Shown: positions 1 through 13,400 of the stretch, piece after piece
Layout of the letters: every line of letters starts with the position of its first letter
Position numbering within the stretch: the first letter of the stretch is position 1
DNA from: Epiperipatus broadwayi
Taxonomy: Eukaryota; Onychophora; Udeonychophora; Euonychophora; Peripatidae
DNA: 64,000 nt
Reading direction: 5' to 3'
Assembly (NCBI GenBank): GCA_028023455.1
Contig: JAQFVV010012529.1
Coordinates: 3,162,001-3,226,000 of the forward strand
Notes under the pieces: generated by a model
Databases searched by the model: none
What the model saw: the letters and a program-made list of their open reading frames with translations, nothing else
Told to the model about the DNA's origin: nothing
Made by a program: the position numbers and the translations under genes

Positions 1-3000
1 TTTACTGATTCATTTTACTTCCCAGTTTCAAATGATTCTGCTTCAACTTTTAAAAATATAATTCCCAAGTGTGATTTCCTAGGTTATATATTTTTGAAAA
101 TAATAACTGTGCATAACAAATTAACAACTTCTATTTAATGCTTTATAAAATTTAAAATATTAACTAATATTATTATTATCCTTTTAATAATTTAAATTAT
201 CTTAATCAATATTAAAAATAACTAATAAAATATTTTTAATAATAATTTCATTTTAACAAGAAATTAAAAGACTATTGCACAATATGTTTATTGCTTTTTA
301 TGTAAATATAAAGATAAAACATTAGATCTTTTTTCAATAAATCTTGTATTCCTATATATGATTTTCTTCTTTTTTAATTTATTATTAATAAATTTATAAT
401 TTATTTTCAAGTCTGAATCTATTTTATTATGCATTTGTTAAGCTATCATTTGATATTGTTTCCTCAAGTAAATAAAATACGTATACCTAATGATGATCAG
501 TCAAGTATATGGCAGCATGATAACTGATGAATTTAAATCTAAATCTAGAATTATCTTATGATTTTCTTTTTTGTGAGTAATTTTTGCATTGCACTATATT
601 GTTAGAAAGATAGTATTGAGAAGTTTTTGGATAGATAAGTTATATTTGATTAAACTATGTTATCTACTCTTGACCCAAGCCCCTCTCCCCAATAAATAGC
701 TATTGTAAATATCTTTAAATTTTATTTTTATTAATTAGTGAAAGATCGTTTAATGCCTTTAAGAACCAATTACTTAATTCATTTGTAATTTCTCTGGAGA
801 GATATTGATGACTGAGAGACAATAAAGATTCCTTAAAATCTCAACTACAATTGCAGTCACATTTTTAAAAAAGACTTAATAGTATTTTAAATACAAATAT
901 ATTTTATATACCTGGAGTCTAGGTGTAATATAAGGCATTTGAACACAGATTTTCAAACTCCCTTAAACCAACAATAGATACACATGATGACACACATGTG
1001 AAAAAGATATATGATATCCTATTTTTCATATGTGTGTGCTCATGTTCATCGGTTGTATGAGATAAAGTGGATGGCTGAAGGGAGCTTAAAAGTATGTGTT
1101 CAAAAGACTTAATAAATTTATATTCTCTCTCCCATCCACATACATAGAAACATGATTACAATATAGGTATATGTAAAAAACTTAGTTTTTGCTGATGAGA
1201 GAAAAATTATAAATGAATATCTTAAGTAGCATTCATTTTGGGCTGACAGCAAACGTGATAGAAGAATTCATTGTGCTTCTTTTTTATTATCATCTGCATG
1301 CTGATGTTTAATTAGATTTTTTTAGATAAAACTTTAGTTCATGTCAACATTTCTTTCAAAGCTAGATAATGTATTAATTTTTTACACTTAGAATTTTTTT
1401 TAAATAAGTTTTTCAATATCTTACAATATTATTTTAGTTGAAAGGCGCAATAAATTTCCTATTATTTCCCTACAGGTAAGTTTATTTTATTTTAAATTTG
1501 CTTAATTTGAAGTATTCAATATGATTACTGAGTTTATAGTGATTTTTCAAGTACTGATTTCGAGTCTTATTCTATTATATATTGTGATGTAGCTCCATCT
1601 CAAACAACAACAATGGATTTCTTTTCTACTCAATTCTAACTTTATCCAACATTTATCACAAGATCTTCCAGTTTTCTATTAATTGACAATCTTCTATTTA
1701 TATAATCAACAAACAAAAACTGATTCATCAGTGTTTGCTATAGTTGTATTATCGTGACCAGTAAACTTTTTATCCCAAGTAAAAGATACTTGTTTAAACC
1801 ACTTAAAGCTTTATATAGTTTACAAAATTACCAGAAACATATTCTTTAGAAATCTTCATAAATATTTCAACTTTTACTTTATCTTATAAAGACTTGGTAT
1901 CAAATTTCACAAAGAGTAATACTTTTTATTTGATAATCTAAAAACCATTTTAATTGACATAGAATTATCAAAAAATCAAGTATATATTTTAATCAAAGAC
2001 TTTTTGCTGACAGATATCTATATATGTATAATCTTGTTTTACAACTTCCACTATTTTTTTATTTAAATATTTATTTTTTGGTAACACCTCCCCCCCCCCA
2101 TTTTTGAGTAGTCTACCATCCTTCAAACATTGCTCTTTAATGATAATTTTTCTTCAACAATTGCTGCCTACTTATTGATTTTCTCACTCCCTCTTCAGTT
2201 ACTATCTTTATAAAAGTTATCCTTTTCTTAAGTTTTATTAGTTTCATCTATCTCAGATTGCATTTGCTCATATTCAATTTCTCCTTTATCAATCTTGATA
2301 TTATTTTCAACTTTTGAGTTTTCTGATTCCCAATTTTTCTATAATTGCATTATTTTTTTGTTAATAATTACTACATTTGCTAGCTGCTTAACATTATTGA
2401 TGCAACTGTTTTTTCTGATTCTGCATCTTGAAGTTCAGATTATTGCATGAAGTTTTTTTGATTAGTTAACCACCAAAACAAAAGCTCCACATTCAAAAAT
2501 TAAACTGCTTTATTTCTTTACTTTTGCCAAAATAAAATTATTAAAAATTATTTTTTTATACAAATGCACATATATAATGTATATAAATAAAATTATAGAT
2601 GATATATATTAATTATAAACACTTTCATAAAAAGTTTTCTTTTCCATAAAAAAAAATAAGTAAATTTTTTTTTTCAGGTAATTGTTTGGCTTGCTTAATT
2701 ATTGATAGGATTTTAAATTTAAAATGTCTTTCTTTTCTTTTTTTTGTCTAAAAGATTTTTAAATCTATTTTTTTCTTTTAAAACATAATAATTCTTTGTT
2801 ATATAGCTATGGTCATCATAGATCACTTCTCTAAAAGATTTTAAAATACCTTTTAACTGTTAATTCTGACTCTTAGATTTTTTAAATGCAAGCACAGTTA
2901 TTTATTTGCATTACTTTTTTTTTTTTTAAAAAAATATAGAGTTCAAACAATTTAAGATAATACTTTTCTATATTATATCTCTAATTTTTAAAATGGAATA

Positions 3001-3280
3001 TTAAAATAAAATAACTCACCATATATATGCATAGCATGTTTAAATGTGATTCACTGCATATATAGATAAAGAGAAGCATACATATACCAATTCTGAAAAC
3101 TTTCTCTTGGTAAGCTTGGTTTTCTTTGTCCATCAAAAAGTATAATCTAGGTTTGTTGTCATCATCAGAAAAAAGTATAATTCAGGTATAGTTGGCTTTC
3201 TCCTTTCCATCTAGGGTTTGATGAGTTTCAGGTCAGCAAACTGTCTTCTAGAATACATTTGTACAAGCTAATTCATCCAT
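1..3280. other. AT-rich non-coding spacer
   Basis: No open frame with protein-like composition, no tRNA-like boxes and no recognisable element were found. The stretch holds A/T runs, a C10 run near 2,091 and two loose copies of a short phrase around 3,135-3,195 (caaaaagtataat and gaaaaaagtataat, about 44 bases apart). Confidence 0.6.
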
Positions 3281-3409
3281 TTTAAGTTGACCCAGTCTTC
3301 AAGTGAATCAAAACTCCAGTATATTGAACTAGTAGACTGCTCACTACTGGCTTGGCTTCAGCTACATCTTCATGGGAGTTATTTTTATTTTTATAACACT
3401 CCAAACACC

Positions 3410-3655
3410 AATTCTTCTATCCAACTGCTTCATAAAAATATTAAGACAAAAACTGTCTTCAAAAAAAGTACTAGCCAAACTTTGCAGCAGACCAATTTGA
3501 CCACTTGCTTCTCAAAATTTTTTAACCAGATTGTTGCAGCTGGCTATTTTGCTACTGCTATCAACTACTGCAGCTAACTACTTCATAAAATATTTTAGCC
3601 AACTTTGCAGCTAGCTATGATCCAGCTGCTTCTCAAAATGTTACTATCCAGATTA
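3410..3655. repeat. Diverged minisatellite
   Basis: Phrases such as ctgcttctcaaaat, ccaactttgcagc, ccagattgttgcagc and ctacttcataaaat recur in the same order at roughly 50-100 base spacing, so this is a decayed tandem repeat. A 96-residue open frame over it is low-complexity and has no protein-family features, so I do not call it a gene. Confidence 0.6.
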
Positions 3656-4670
3656 AAATATTTTTTTCCCAACCCTTTTATAGTCTTGGATTTCTGAGGT
3701 GATAAAAACACATTGCAGACTATTTTCAAATGGTCTAGTCCTTTTTACTCTCAAGGTGATAAAAATACAGTAACTGAAAACAGGTTTTTTTCTGTCTTAA
3801 TTAAAATAGCTTTAATCCCTCAAAAGCACTTTTAATTAAAAGCTAAATTTGGAAATCCTATCAAAGATTTTTAAAAACAGATAATAGAAATTTTTATATA
3901 GATAATGTATATAAGCATTAAAAGATTTTCAAAGATAGATATTTTTACAATTATTAGAAAGATGTTTGTTTTTAAATTTCAAAATCAGTATAGTAATAAT
4001 AATTTATTTAGACCTTTTAAATGTTTTAATAAATAAAATTCTGTTTTAAATTGAATTATTTAACCTTTTACAGTCATTATTCTTTCAAGTAAAATGTAGA
4101 AAAATCTACAAAAATTTATGTCTATGTTTATTTCTACTTTTCCTTTACTTTATATATATATATGTATGCACACACAACTTTGTTGCTATGCACCATGTAA
4201 CCCAAGGTTACAACATATATATATTATAATGATAGAAATATTTACATTGAATGTGACAATTAAAATATATTCTAACCTGGAAATTTTTTTAAATAAATAA
4301 TGATGATCACCATGAAAGCTAGATGATTTATTTACAGTAGTGTGAATGTGACTTCTCTCTCTGATCTGTCACAATGACCTTACTTGTAGTAAATGTGCAA
4401 CATGAATATTTAAAGTTTTAAATTATAATCTTAAGATAAGAGTGACACAACAAATACAGCAATAAACCTAATGCAACATCCATCACTGACAGATTTTGCA
4501 TTAACTTCAAAATAAAGTAGAAGCATAAATAAACTTTTGAGATCATGGATTTTATGGTAATTGATAATAATACTAACTTTCTTATAAATAATAAACAACA
4601 TGAATATGATAATTAAATTACCAAAGAAAGAATAATAAAAATAATAAATTATTACTTATGCATTATTTCT

Positions 4671-4770
4671 TTTATTTTTTTTTCATGTGTCAAAGCATCA
4701 GCTGGGAAGTAAACCCAGGAGAACTGCTTGTAAGGCAGCTGTGCTAACCACTTGGCCACCAACACTTGAC
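4671..4770 (-). mobile_element. tRNA-derived SINE, copy 1
   Basis: Read on the minus strand the element starts gtcaagtgttgg, has an A-box-like tggccaagtggtta and a B-box-like gggtttacttccc about 40 bases later, then gatgctttgacacatg and an A-rich tail. The order and spacing match the tRNA head of a SINE transcribed by RNA polymerase III. It shares its start, the gccttNcaagca anticodon-arm region and the gatgct-to-A-tail end with the copy at 24.4 kb, which supports one family. The parent tRNA is uncertain; the anticodon-arm region resembles Ala or Val types. Confidence 0.7.
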
Positions 4771-4779
4771 TATACATAA

Positions 4780-4866
4780 GTGAAATATTTTGCTTAAGTT
4801 TGTAAAATTTCTATATTTCTTTATTTTTTATATAGAAATTTTACAATTTTAAGCAAAATATTTCAC
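4780..4866. repeat. Long AT-rich hairpin
   Basis: The segment begins gtgaaatattttgcttaa and ends with its reverse complement, ttaagcaaaatatttcac. The arms extend inward for about 37 bases with a few mismatches (tgtaaaatttctata against tatagaaattttaca) around a short T-rich loop. It lies directly beside SINE copy 1. It may be a tiny MITE or a foldback sequence; no convincing target duplication was seen. Confidence 0.65.
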
Positions 4867-6250
4867 GTATGTTAGAATATAAAATTATGTAATATTATAA
4901 AATAATATTATTTAAAACCCTTTTTATTATACTTTAATATTATACAACAATTACAATAATCATACATATTTATTTCCATTTATGATTTAAATTATTTTAA
5001 TTTAGATATTAGAATTATGAAATAAAACAGAAGTACATCTGTCAAGTATTAACAATACATAAATTTTCCCATGTATGGTAAACATAAATATATATATCTG
5101 CTTTGCATCAAGTTAAACATATTTAACAAAAGTTAATACAATCATATCCATTTATTAAATAATTTATATGTCTATCATATGAATAAGAATAAAGATATAA
5201 TAGGTTGACATATGCTTATATCAATTATTAATTTACATTTTTTTTAAAATTAGAATTTGATAAATAAAAGTACTTTAATATATTTTTATATAGAATGCTT
5301 TGAATTTTTTTTTATTTTATAAAATAAAGTAGTATTACAATTTTTTATTTTATTTATTTAAACTGAATGCTACAATATTGAATAATAATGGTATCAATTG
5401 TCCAAATCTCTATCCTTGCATGTTTCTTCAGGGCCCATAGGTAATCCATGTTGAAGCTGGTAACATGATGATTGAATGAAACTATTATATTAGCCATTAG
5501 CTTTGAATGTCTAATTTGTTTTTGAACAATATTTTTTTTGTATATCCTTTTTGCTTTCTAGTTGATTGATAAATATAACAAAATGTAAAACATCCATTAA
5601 TTTTAAAGAGAGATATTCATTAATGCAATTCTCTTATTCCACACGAAGCTTTCCATCCAATTCTTTGGGAAAATATAGTAGTAAATGAGAGATAGATCTC
5701 TTCCAATATTTTATTATCTTAGCAATTCATATTTTTGATTTCTGAGGTAATTAACTCATAGCTAAGTTTTTAAACCATGAAATTTAAAGTTATTCTCTCT
5801 AGTTGTAATATTCAGTTCAATGTCTACTTCCTCAGTTTTTTTAATTAAAAAATATCATGCTCTTTTTACAAATCAGGCAATCATTTCAAGAAATTTTTAG
5901 TGATTTTTCAGTGTTCTGTCTAGCCTTCTTTTAAAAATAAACTCATTGCACAAATAAAAATACAAAAAATATTTTATAGACTATAACAATAATTATTAAC
6001 AACCAAGAACAACATATTACTCTTTTTTTATAATTTATTCTAATCAATAACTAATAACAATATCAGTATTATATGATAAATTATTTAAATATTGATGTTA
6101 AATTTTATTTAATTATTCATTTATCTATTATTATTCATACACACACATCATGTATTGACCAAATTGTTTATCCATTTCTTATTAATTATATTTTCATTCC
6201 AAAGAAAATTTATTTGTGCCTCATCGCCAAGTGCCGTGAGGCCAAAGTCA
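4867..6250. other. AT-rich non-coding spacer
   Basis: No genes or recognisable elements were found. The composition is very AT-rich with homopolymer runs. A short GC-richer inverted repeat (gcctca...tgaggc) at about 6,217-6,243 may belong to the 3' end of the neighbouring LINE. Confidence 0.5.
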
Positions 6251-6499
6251 AAATTTATGATATGATATTAACATAGGCAAAGCACAATGGCATAGTCAGT
6301 ATGTATGAAGGGTCCCCAACTAGATGAAGTATTTCATAAAGATTCCACTCATCTGCCCATAGACCTCCCCCCACACAAACCACTGTCCAAGTTACAAAAG
6401 TATAAAACACCTTTTACAGACTAAAAATTCCATAAATTACATGGCTGGATCATAAATACATTACAATTGGAAAGTTGCAGTATAAATGAACTGATTGTT

Positions 6500-7035
6500 A
6501 TAATGTAATATATATCCGAATCTGCAGGGACTTCACTCCATCACATGCACGTCGGATCACAAATCATATCACTTCAAATGTACATTAAATACATTTATTC
6601 AAACAATTTCAAAGCCCTAAACACAATATGATTTTAATATTTACAAGGATTGTAAGATTATTCTTCATCCATCCAGGACTGCAATGACTTCACTCCATCA
6701 CTCTGTGAACCTGGATTGCCCATTAGGCAAAATATCTCATACATATGGTAGGAATTCACGACCAAATAAATATCCCAACACCCTGACTATGGAATAAATA
6801 CTAATATATGTAAAAAAAATTCCTGGAAGGAGATTAAACATAGCTCTCAACACCCATCCAGATGTGCTGTAACTTCAATCCATTCAACTGCAGGTCTGGT
6901 TGCCACAATAATAATACAAAGTGAATTAAAGGATTAAGTTATATTTAAATTAGTAATTAACATAACAGTTCATTCAATCAATGACAAATGTCCCTGGGAG
7001 TTTTACTCGAGACCAGGTCTGATCAGCCATCCATG
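6500..7035 (-). repeat. LINE 3' UTR with spaced repeat units
   Basis: Three or four GC-richer phrases recur at about 6,514, 6,666, 6,850 and, more weakly, 6,985. They share ctgca(g/a) followed by gacttcactccatca-like text and a nearby ggtctg or cctgg phrase, spaced about 150-185 bases apart. The tract lies directly downstream, on the minus strand, of the LINE C-terminal coding remnant, so it is best read as that element's 3' untranslated region built of diverged tandem units. Confidence 0.5.
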
Positions 7036-8300
7036 GTTGACTAAGTCTTTCTCTCCTTCACTCTGGCTTCTTTTATTTTCTTAATAAATATTTCTTCTAC
7101 TGTATCCTTAGTTTCATCTTGAAATGTTACTATGTTTCTGGTTAACCAGATGGAAAAGTTCACTTGTGTTGCAAGTCTGATCAGACCAAATTCTCCTTTC
7201 TTGATCACTCTGGGTTTTGTCTGTACAAGCAATGTCTTTATCTGAGATCTGCATCAGGAACCAGTTAGAATTCCACATCTCACAAAATTATAGGATGTGG
7301 GAAATTGATTCTTCAGATTTGTTGCACAGTGGGCAGATTGTATTAATCCTAATCCACTGGCTGCAACTCAAGAACACTCTGATGGGTAAGACTTCGAGGC
7401 TGACCTTAAGCAGAAAGTCTATCAATTTAGGTTCCAGTTTTAGCCTTTCGGTCAGCCCCACAATCCAGAAATTCCAATCAAGGGTTTTTCCTCATCTGTG
7501 AGTTAGCCCATAACATGTCCCAGTAGGATAACTTTACAGAAAATAAGGAGCTGGTAGACTTGATGCTATTAATTACTAATGAGACTTGTTGTCTCAACCA
7601 TATACCTCCTTTCACTGGAGGTGGCCAGTTCATGGGTTCCATATAATTTATGGGTAAGGGGCACTCTGCATTTTCTTTCTCCCTAAAGAACTTGACCAAG
7701 GTATTATGGGTCTGCTGGAGGAGAAAATTTTGAATGGAATGCAAGCCCAAACCATCTTGCTTCTTTGATCTTTGTAGTATCTTCATGCCAGCATAGCTTC
7801 CTACATTGTGTTTCCATCCTTTCTATAAATGCTTTTGTTAGAGAAAAGCCTGCTAGAAAGAATGTAATTTTCAGCAGGACCACAACATTCAATAATGTGA
7901 CCTTCCCCAATGATGAAAGGGGGATCTTAACTAGAGAATTAATGGTTTTTCCAACCTTTGCAAATAAGGCTTCCTCCAGATCTCTCCTCATTACAAAGGG
8001 GGAGGGAAGCTAGTTGGAAACTGAGAAATTTCTGTGGGGGAGCCCTAAATCTTCCCAGGATTTGTTTCCTGGTTCTGATTGACTAGACAGCCAATTTTTG
8101 CTCATTGACCTTTAGACCATAATTGTGAACAATCTGGTCCAATATCTTCTCTAGCTTATCAACTTCCTCCTGTGATGAAATAACCACCACCACATCATCC
8201 ATATAGGAAATGTGATGAATGCTCTCTCCCAGGACAGGAATGGCAATTCCAGGGAGAGTTGGCTCAATGCTCAACAGGAGAGGGGGGATATAAGCCATAA
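7036..8300 (-). pseudogene. Decayed LINE ORF2, 3' half (L1/Tx1-like)
   Basis: This is the minus-strand remnant of a non-LTR retrotransposon polymerase, the enzyme that copies the element's RNA into DNA at a nicked target. At about 8,083-8,298 the reverse-transcriptase palm is visible: HHISYMDDVVVV, with a YMDD catalytic core, then GLKVNEQK. Further on, at 7,704-7,991, LGKVTLLNVVVLLKITFF and RKLCWHEDTTK match the post-catalytic region of L1/Tx1-type proteins. GLGLHSIQ follows at about 7,740. Near 7,250-7,340 a C-terminal zinc-knuckle (CPLCNKSEESISHIL, then FCEMW) is broken by a stop. At least three frame changes show it is dead. The 5' part, with the endonuclease, is absent. Clade assignment is by eye. 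Confidence 0.8.
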
Positions 8301-9825
8301 AAAGGATAGGATTCTATTATTTTATATTTCTGTAATTTGAAACAAAAGTAATATGCTATAGATTTTGACCTAGTAATGGTGCTGCTGGATAGCATCAGTT
8401 AATTATCATGTCTTTTTTTAAAAAGTTAGGAAAGTGGGAAGGGGGGATTTATTCGAGAAGTAAATATATGTTTGGTTTTTGTTAGTTAAATATTTACATA
8501 AAGTAATTGGTTATGCAGGTTGATCTCTATGCAGTATTAGATCATTTAAGGCTATTTAATTATAATTACTTCATATTTGATGATTATAATATCTCAGGTT
8601 AATAAAGAATGCTCAGAATAGTGTGGACAGATCTAAACGGTCATTCATTTGGTGTTTGGATTTGGCTTCCGGTTGCACATGTCTGTGGGCTGGAGAGCGT
8701 GGTTCAGGTAGAGTTGGTTAGTCAGCATGCTATCCATACAGGTGGACATGTTGGCTCTCCATAATTCCTATCTTCTATCAGTATATGATCACAATGGGCG
8801 GATGTACTGATTTCCTCTTTTTCTTTGTTAAAATAGGCATGCGAGTGTCTGTGAACTGGCTTGTATGACCCTACATATGTTCCTTCTTTTATTTGCATTC
8901 ATATGTTTGTTAACCTGACATTGTTTTGTTTTTCTTTTGCCTATCTAATACATAAGCTATAGGAAAATGACTCTACTACAGGATTTTCAGCCTGAGTAAC
9001 CAATTTTTTGATTATCTCATGATTAGTTAAAATTGATTAATTTAGCTAATCCACGTTCTAGTTTTATAAGGTATGATTTTAGTTGAAAGTTCAACTAAAG
9101 TGGCTTGTTTGCTTGATAATTAACTGATCTATTTTTTTTTTGTATAACAGCTTAGTTTTTAATCACTGCATAGTTTAATGCTATTCCAGCAAGGTCCACT
9201 AATGTAATAAAACATTATTTTATTTGAGATCTAAATTATTTATAAAGAGAAATAAAATCAATTTTTTTTCTCTTCTTATTTCATTGGAGTAAGATGTCGA
9301 ATCAGTCTTATTGTAATTGTTTCTTTGATATCTGTTTTTAATATAAAATGTTTTTTTTTATCTTTTTGTAAAGGAGAAATAAAATGCTTATTCTTTATAT
9401 ACATCCGTTAGTCAAATGTTTAGACATGCTGCTATATTATTAGCTTATACTAAATGTTAACGGAGAATTCAGAACTCATGGTCATTTAATTCTAAAATAA
9501 TGTAAACAAAATAAAATTATGCAAACTAAATAAAATGAAATGTTAACCACTAATGTGAATCTGTTATGCAGGATGCGGTCTTTGATAAACTTACTATTTA
9601 ATTATAAAATTAATGTAAAGAATGTTTTTTTAAAGAGCTTGAGTTAAATGTCAATGTAAAATAATTAATGAGTTTAAATTGATATATAACTAAAACAAAA
9701 CTTCCAGTGTTCTTTGAATCTTTTCATTAACTTTTATTTTAAGTAATCTTTAATTTTAAGTATATATATAAATCAAGCACCCAAGTTCTCATTAAAATAT
9801 AATTAAAAATGAATCTCATGCTTGA
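8300..9825. other. Unassigned non-coding stretch
   Basis: Mostly AT-rich. A more complex block at 8,610-8,900 (tggcttccggttgcacatg, ctggagagcgtggttcagg) has composition like the unclassified repeats nearby, but I could not match it to them or find a coding frame. Confidence 0.4.
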
Positions 9826-10025
9826 AAGTTCGGCTTCCGGCATGGTAAATTAAAGGAATTCGATGTTATCATTGAGAAAGGTTATTGATTAGATCTTTGA
9901 CCTGGGGATATAGGTAAATAGGGCAAAATCCATAATGTACCTGACTTATATATCTTGTACATGGTCAGACTTGAGGTACTTTACCTGTATTCAGGGGTTT
10001 GTTGGATCGATATATGTTTTTCGAC
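9826..10025 (+). repeat. Dispersed repeat R2, plus copy
   Basis: The text around 9,905-9,990 (aggtaaatagggcaaaat, cctgacttatatat, gaggtactttacctg) aligns with the reverse complement of 31,570-31,815 (aggcaaatagggcagaat, cctgacttatgtat, gaggtacttttgcct). The upstream part also aligns, with gaps (ggcttccggcatgg against gatgccggcggag). These are two copies of one dispersed element. No coding potential or termini were found, so the class is unknown. Confidence 0.65.
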
Positions 10026-11945
10026 AAGTACACTATATTCACAAGCAAAATAATTTATTTTTTTAAATATCTAAATGTTTTTTATCATATGAAGAAGACC
10101 CATCTCACCCATGAAATAAAATTACTTAATTAAAACAAAATGAATTCTATAAAAAAATTTTTAACAAAAGATAATAGAATATTAAAAAATTAAAATTTAT
10201 TTACATTTTTACCTTTTTATTTACATAAAAGTCTCGAGACTTTGGTGGCCACAATGTGATAAATAACAATCAGTTTTAAATAGGTTGATTTTTAGTCAAA
10301 GTTTTAATTAGTTCAAAATAACTTTGTAATCTCTCATGCATAAATTATTCTATCTATTAACAAAGTTAGCTTCTCAATCACAAATGTTTATTCATTAATA
10401 GAATCATTTTTTTTGTATCCTTGCTATTTCAGTTTAACTTAGTCATGGTATATAGCCAGGCAACTAGGGATTTTAAGGATTTATTTAAAAAAATTTTTTT
10501 TTCATACTTACATTATTTATTAAATAAATTTCTAGAAGCCATTACGCCATGCTATTAAATAATAGATTACAATAAGTAAAAAAAAAAAACACCAAACAGT
10601 TGATTCCTTCCACTAAAATAGATAAAATCTTTTGCAGTCATTTTTAATACTTTAAATATTTGCTGTGAAATGTAAGTTTGCCCCTTACATCCCTCCAATA
10701 TCATTTAAACACCTTTTGGCCTAATTCAGATCCAAGACCCAATATATTATCATGCTTTAGTAAACACTATACTAATAAAAATGAAGCACTATCATTGATA
10801 AACCATTAAGTCTTATATCCATTTAAATCCCAACTTATCATACGATAAATATGTATTTGAATTAAATTATAAAAGGCATGCATGACAACTAGCCTGAATT
10901 AAAAATATCTTGTTAATTATGATGTAACTCTGACACATTATAACAATATGAGAAAAATATGATTGGCTAACATATATGCAAGCAAGAAATGAAAGTTTAT
11001 GTTAAAGGAAATAAATAAATAACATTTTTTACTGATATTAACATATTATCAATAATGATCATTATTAATAACATAAACAATGGACCTAAATCAAAATCAC
11101 AAACTTAATATAAAAAGTCATCTAAAATTATCTTAGATAAAATATCCTCATGTGAATAGGAAAAAAAAAGCAACAAGCTTCTTCTCTGAAAAAGAGATAA
11201 AACTTCTCATTGGTGGAATAACCTGCATAAATTTAAGCAGAGAATTTGAACTTGCAATTCGAATAGAAATACCAGCCAGTATTGAAATAGTCATAAAAAC
11301 AAATACTTGAATACTTGATTAGTGGTCAGAATCATATATTCATTCAACAAAACCCAGAGTCCAAGCAAAATATACTAAGCATGATCAAGATGGGATGCAG
11401 GGTCTCAGATTGAACTAAACTCAAAACTATGTGCCTGTTCTTTATAATTTATTTCTGATGCTACATTTAAGTTCCATTTAATCCAGGTCCCAATGAACAG
11501 GGAGTAGCATTAGATTCTATTAAATTTAACTACACTATACAGCTGTCATTAGTGGACTTGGAAAAATGAATGATAATTTTAATAAATAAATTGGGAAAAT
11601 AATTATTATATACATTACACATAATAAATTTAATTTCAATTAATAGGTTTAGTTGGATTGGAGTATGGCAAGAAAAATAATTGAAATGAGATATATTTAA
11701 ACAAGTTTATATAATTGTTAATGGGTAACGTAAGACAATACAGATTACATTGTAAAGGGTAGCTTACAATGCACATATTCCTAAAAAGATCAAGCCTATT
11801 TATTGAACCCAATCCATTTGGAATTTATATTAATAATGGGAAGATTATTTGTTTGTTATTATTACATATATACATATAATGCACAATAAATTGTTGTTTT
11901 ATTATAAAATAAAATACAACCAACATTTTAAAAAGTAATATTGTA
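10025..11945. other. AT-rich non-coding spacer
   Basis: No gene, tRNA-like boxes or recognisable transposon were found. A slightly more complex block at 11,385-11,530 has no recognisable identity. Confidence 0.5.
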
Positions 11946-11948
11946 TAT

Positions 11949-13400
11949 TGTAACGAGCACAGACGTTCGTTACATTGTTTTTTTTTTATATATATTATTA
12001 AACAAGTTAAAATAAAAAGTTCGCATTTAAAAACTTTCTTTAAAAATTGAAATTAAAATATCGTCTTAAACTCTTATATATTAAGTCGCACAGATAATGA
12101 AAAATTATTAAAATAAAATTTTTATTAAAGAAAAAGGTATTTTTAAAACTAAATTTTAAAAAAGATTTGGAGATAAAATTATATCTTTAAATTTGTCTTG
12201 AAATATATTTTTGATTTGGAAAACAGGGTAATTAATTAGAAATGGAAATGATTGTTAATTAGTTAAATTAAAACCAGCCTTGAGCATTTAAATGTAATAA
12301 CCTCAGTCAGATAGAAAAAAAAACAATAGAAACTGATTAGCCAATGAAAGAAATCCATTTGGGAAATCGGACCTCAGCGAAAGAATCATCACTCCATGAC
12401 GCAATGTTAATTCAATCCTTGACATTAATATAAAAAGGACAGGTTTTGGAAAGCTTGGTAGTTTAGTGAATGAGGAGTGATTGATTATTACGATGTAACA
12501 GCTAGGTGTTAGTGCGAGGGGATTGAAAAAGACCACAGTTTCAATCCCTTCAGTTCTGTAAGAAAGGAAGAAAAAGGGCCATCTTTTCATTGAGGACCAA
12601 TTACACTAAAAAAAATAAAAATCTCCAAAGGATAAATAAATCGATCAACCGAATACAAATCTTCGGACGACGTGGGAATTCACGTGCAAACGGCAAGGAA
12701 TATACGAAGATGAACTATTTCAATAACCGTAAGACTTTAAAATTTATGAACAGTAAATTAAAAACTTTCCAGATTTAAATGATTTCAATATTATTCTATC
12801 TGACCAACATTATTTTATTAATTAGTTATAATTTTATTTAATGTATTTAATTTGTAAAATCATTTCCATTTATTTATTTATTTATTTAATTTTGTTCTTT
12901 AAGTTTTATTATGATTTCTGTTTTCCGTTAAATAAATTATAAAAAAATGTTAAACTTAAGTCGGGCGTGAATGGCTGTATCGATTTGTAAAGATATATTA
13001 AGGGAGGGTAATCTTGGGTTGTTCATTTCGTAGTTGAATTGGTTCAATGGATTGGACATATTTATGTAATTAGTAGGTGTAATATGAGATCCGCTACGGG
13101 CAGGATTATAGATATACGCCACACACCCTCTGTTTGCCTATGGATGGGTTTGTAAGTCGGCAGAATACCGCAGCCCATTCCTATGGAGTTTTTAGTTTAT
13201 TGATCTACTTGCCCACAGATGTCACATCCCTGTGGGTGGAGAGTCAATGTCGTTTCTATTTCTACATATTGTTCAGATGTACATTCCTGACAATATTGTT
13301 GTGTTGTCGTATCATGCTACATTGAATACATGAATGTATCAGATGGATTGGCGCCAGTTGATTGCGAAATGTGTTGCCTAAGGTTAAGTAGGGATAGAAT
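11949..13400 (+). repeat. Palindrome-headed repeat R1, copy A
   Basis: The segment opens with the inverted repeat TGTAACGAGC...GTTCGTTACA (11,949-11,974). From about 12,440 it aligns with the repeat at 63.1-64.0 kb. Shared landmarks are a gggattgaaa/tttcaatccc stem-loop (12,518-12,548), a block with aaccgtaagac (12,726) and ctatctgaccaac, and the region ttaagggagggtaatctt...tcctatggagttttt...gagtcaatgtc...ttgaatac (12,998-13,330). A TATA-like attaatataaaaagg precedes the stem-loop. It carries no transposase or RT frame. It could be a long LTR or a non-autonomous LTR element (TG...CA-type ends), but no paired LTRs were demonstrated. Confidence 0.65.

Noticed and set aside
1180-1215. gctgatgagagaaaaa as a further hammerhead
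   Set aside because: There is no stem II between the two catalytic boxes and no stem III or GTC follows.
3287-3577. 96-codon open frame
   Set aside because: It lies over a diverged minisatellite and has no protein-family features.
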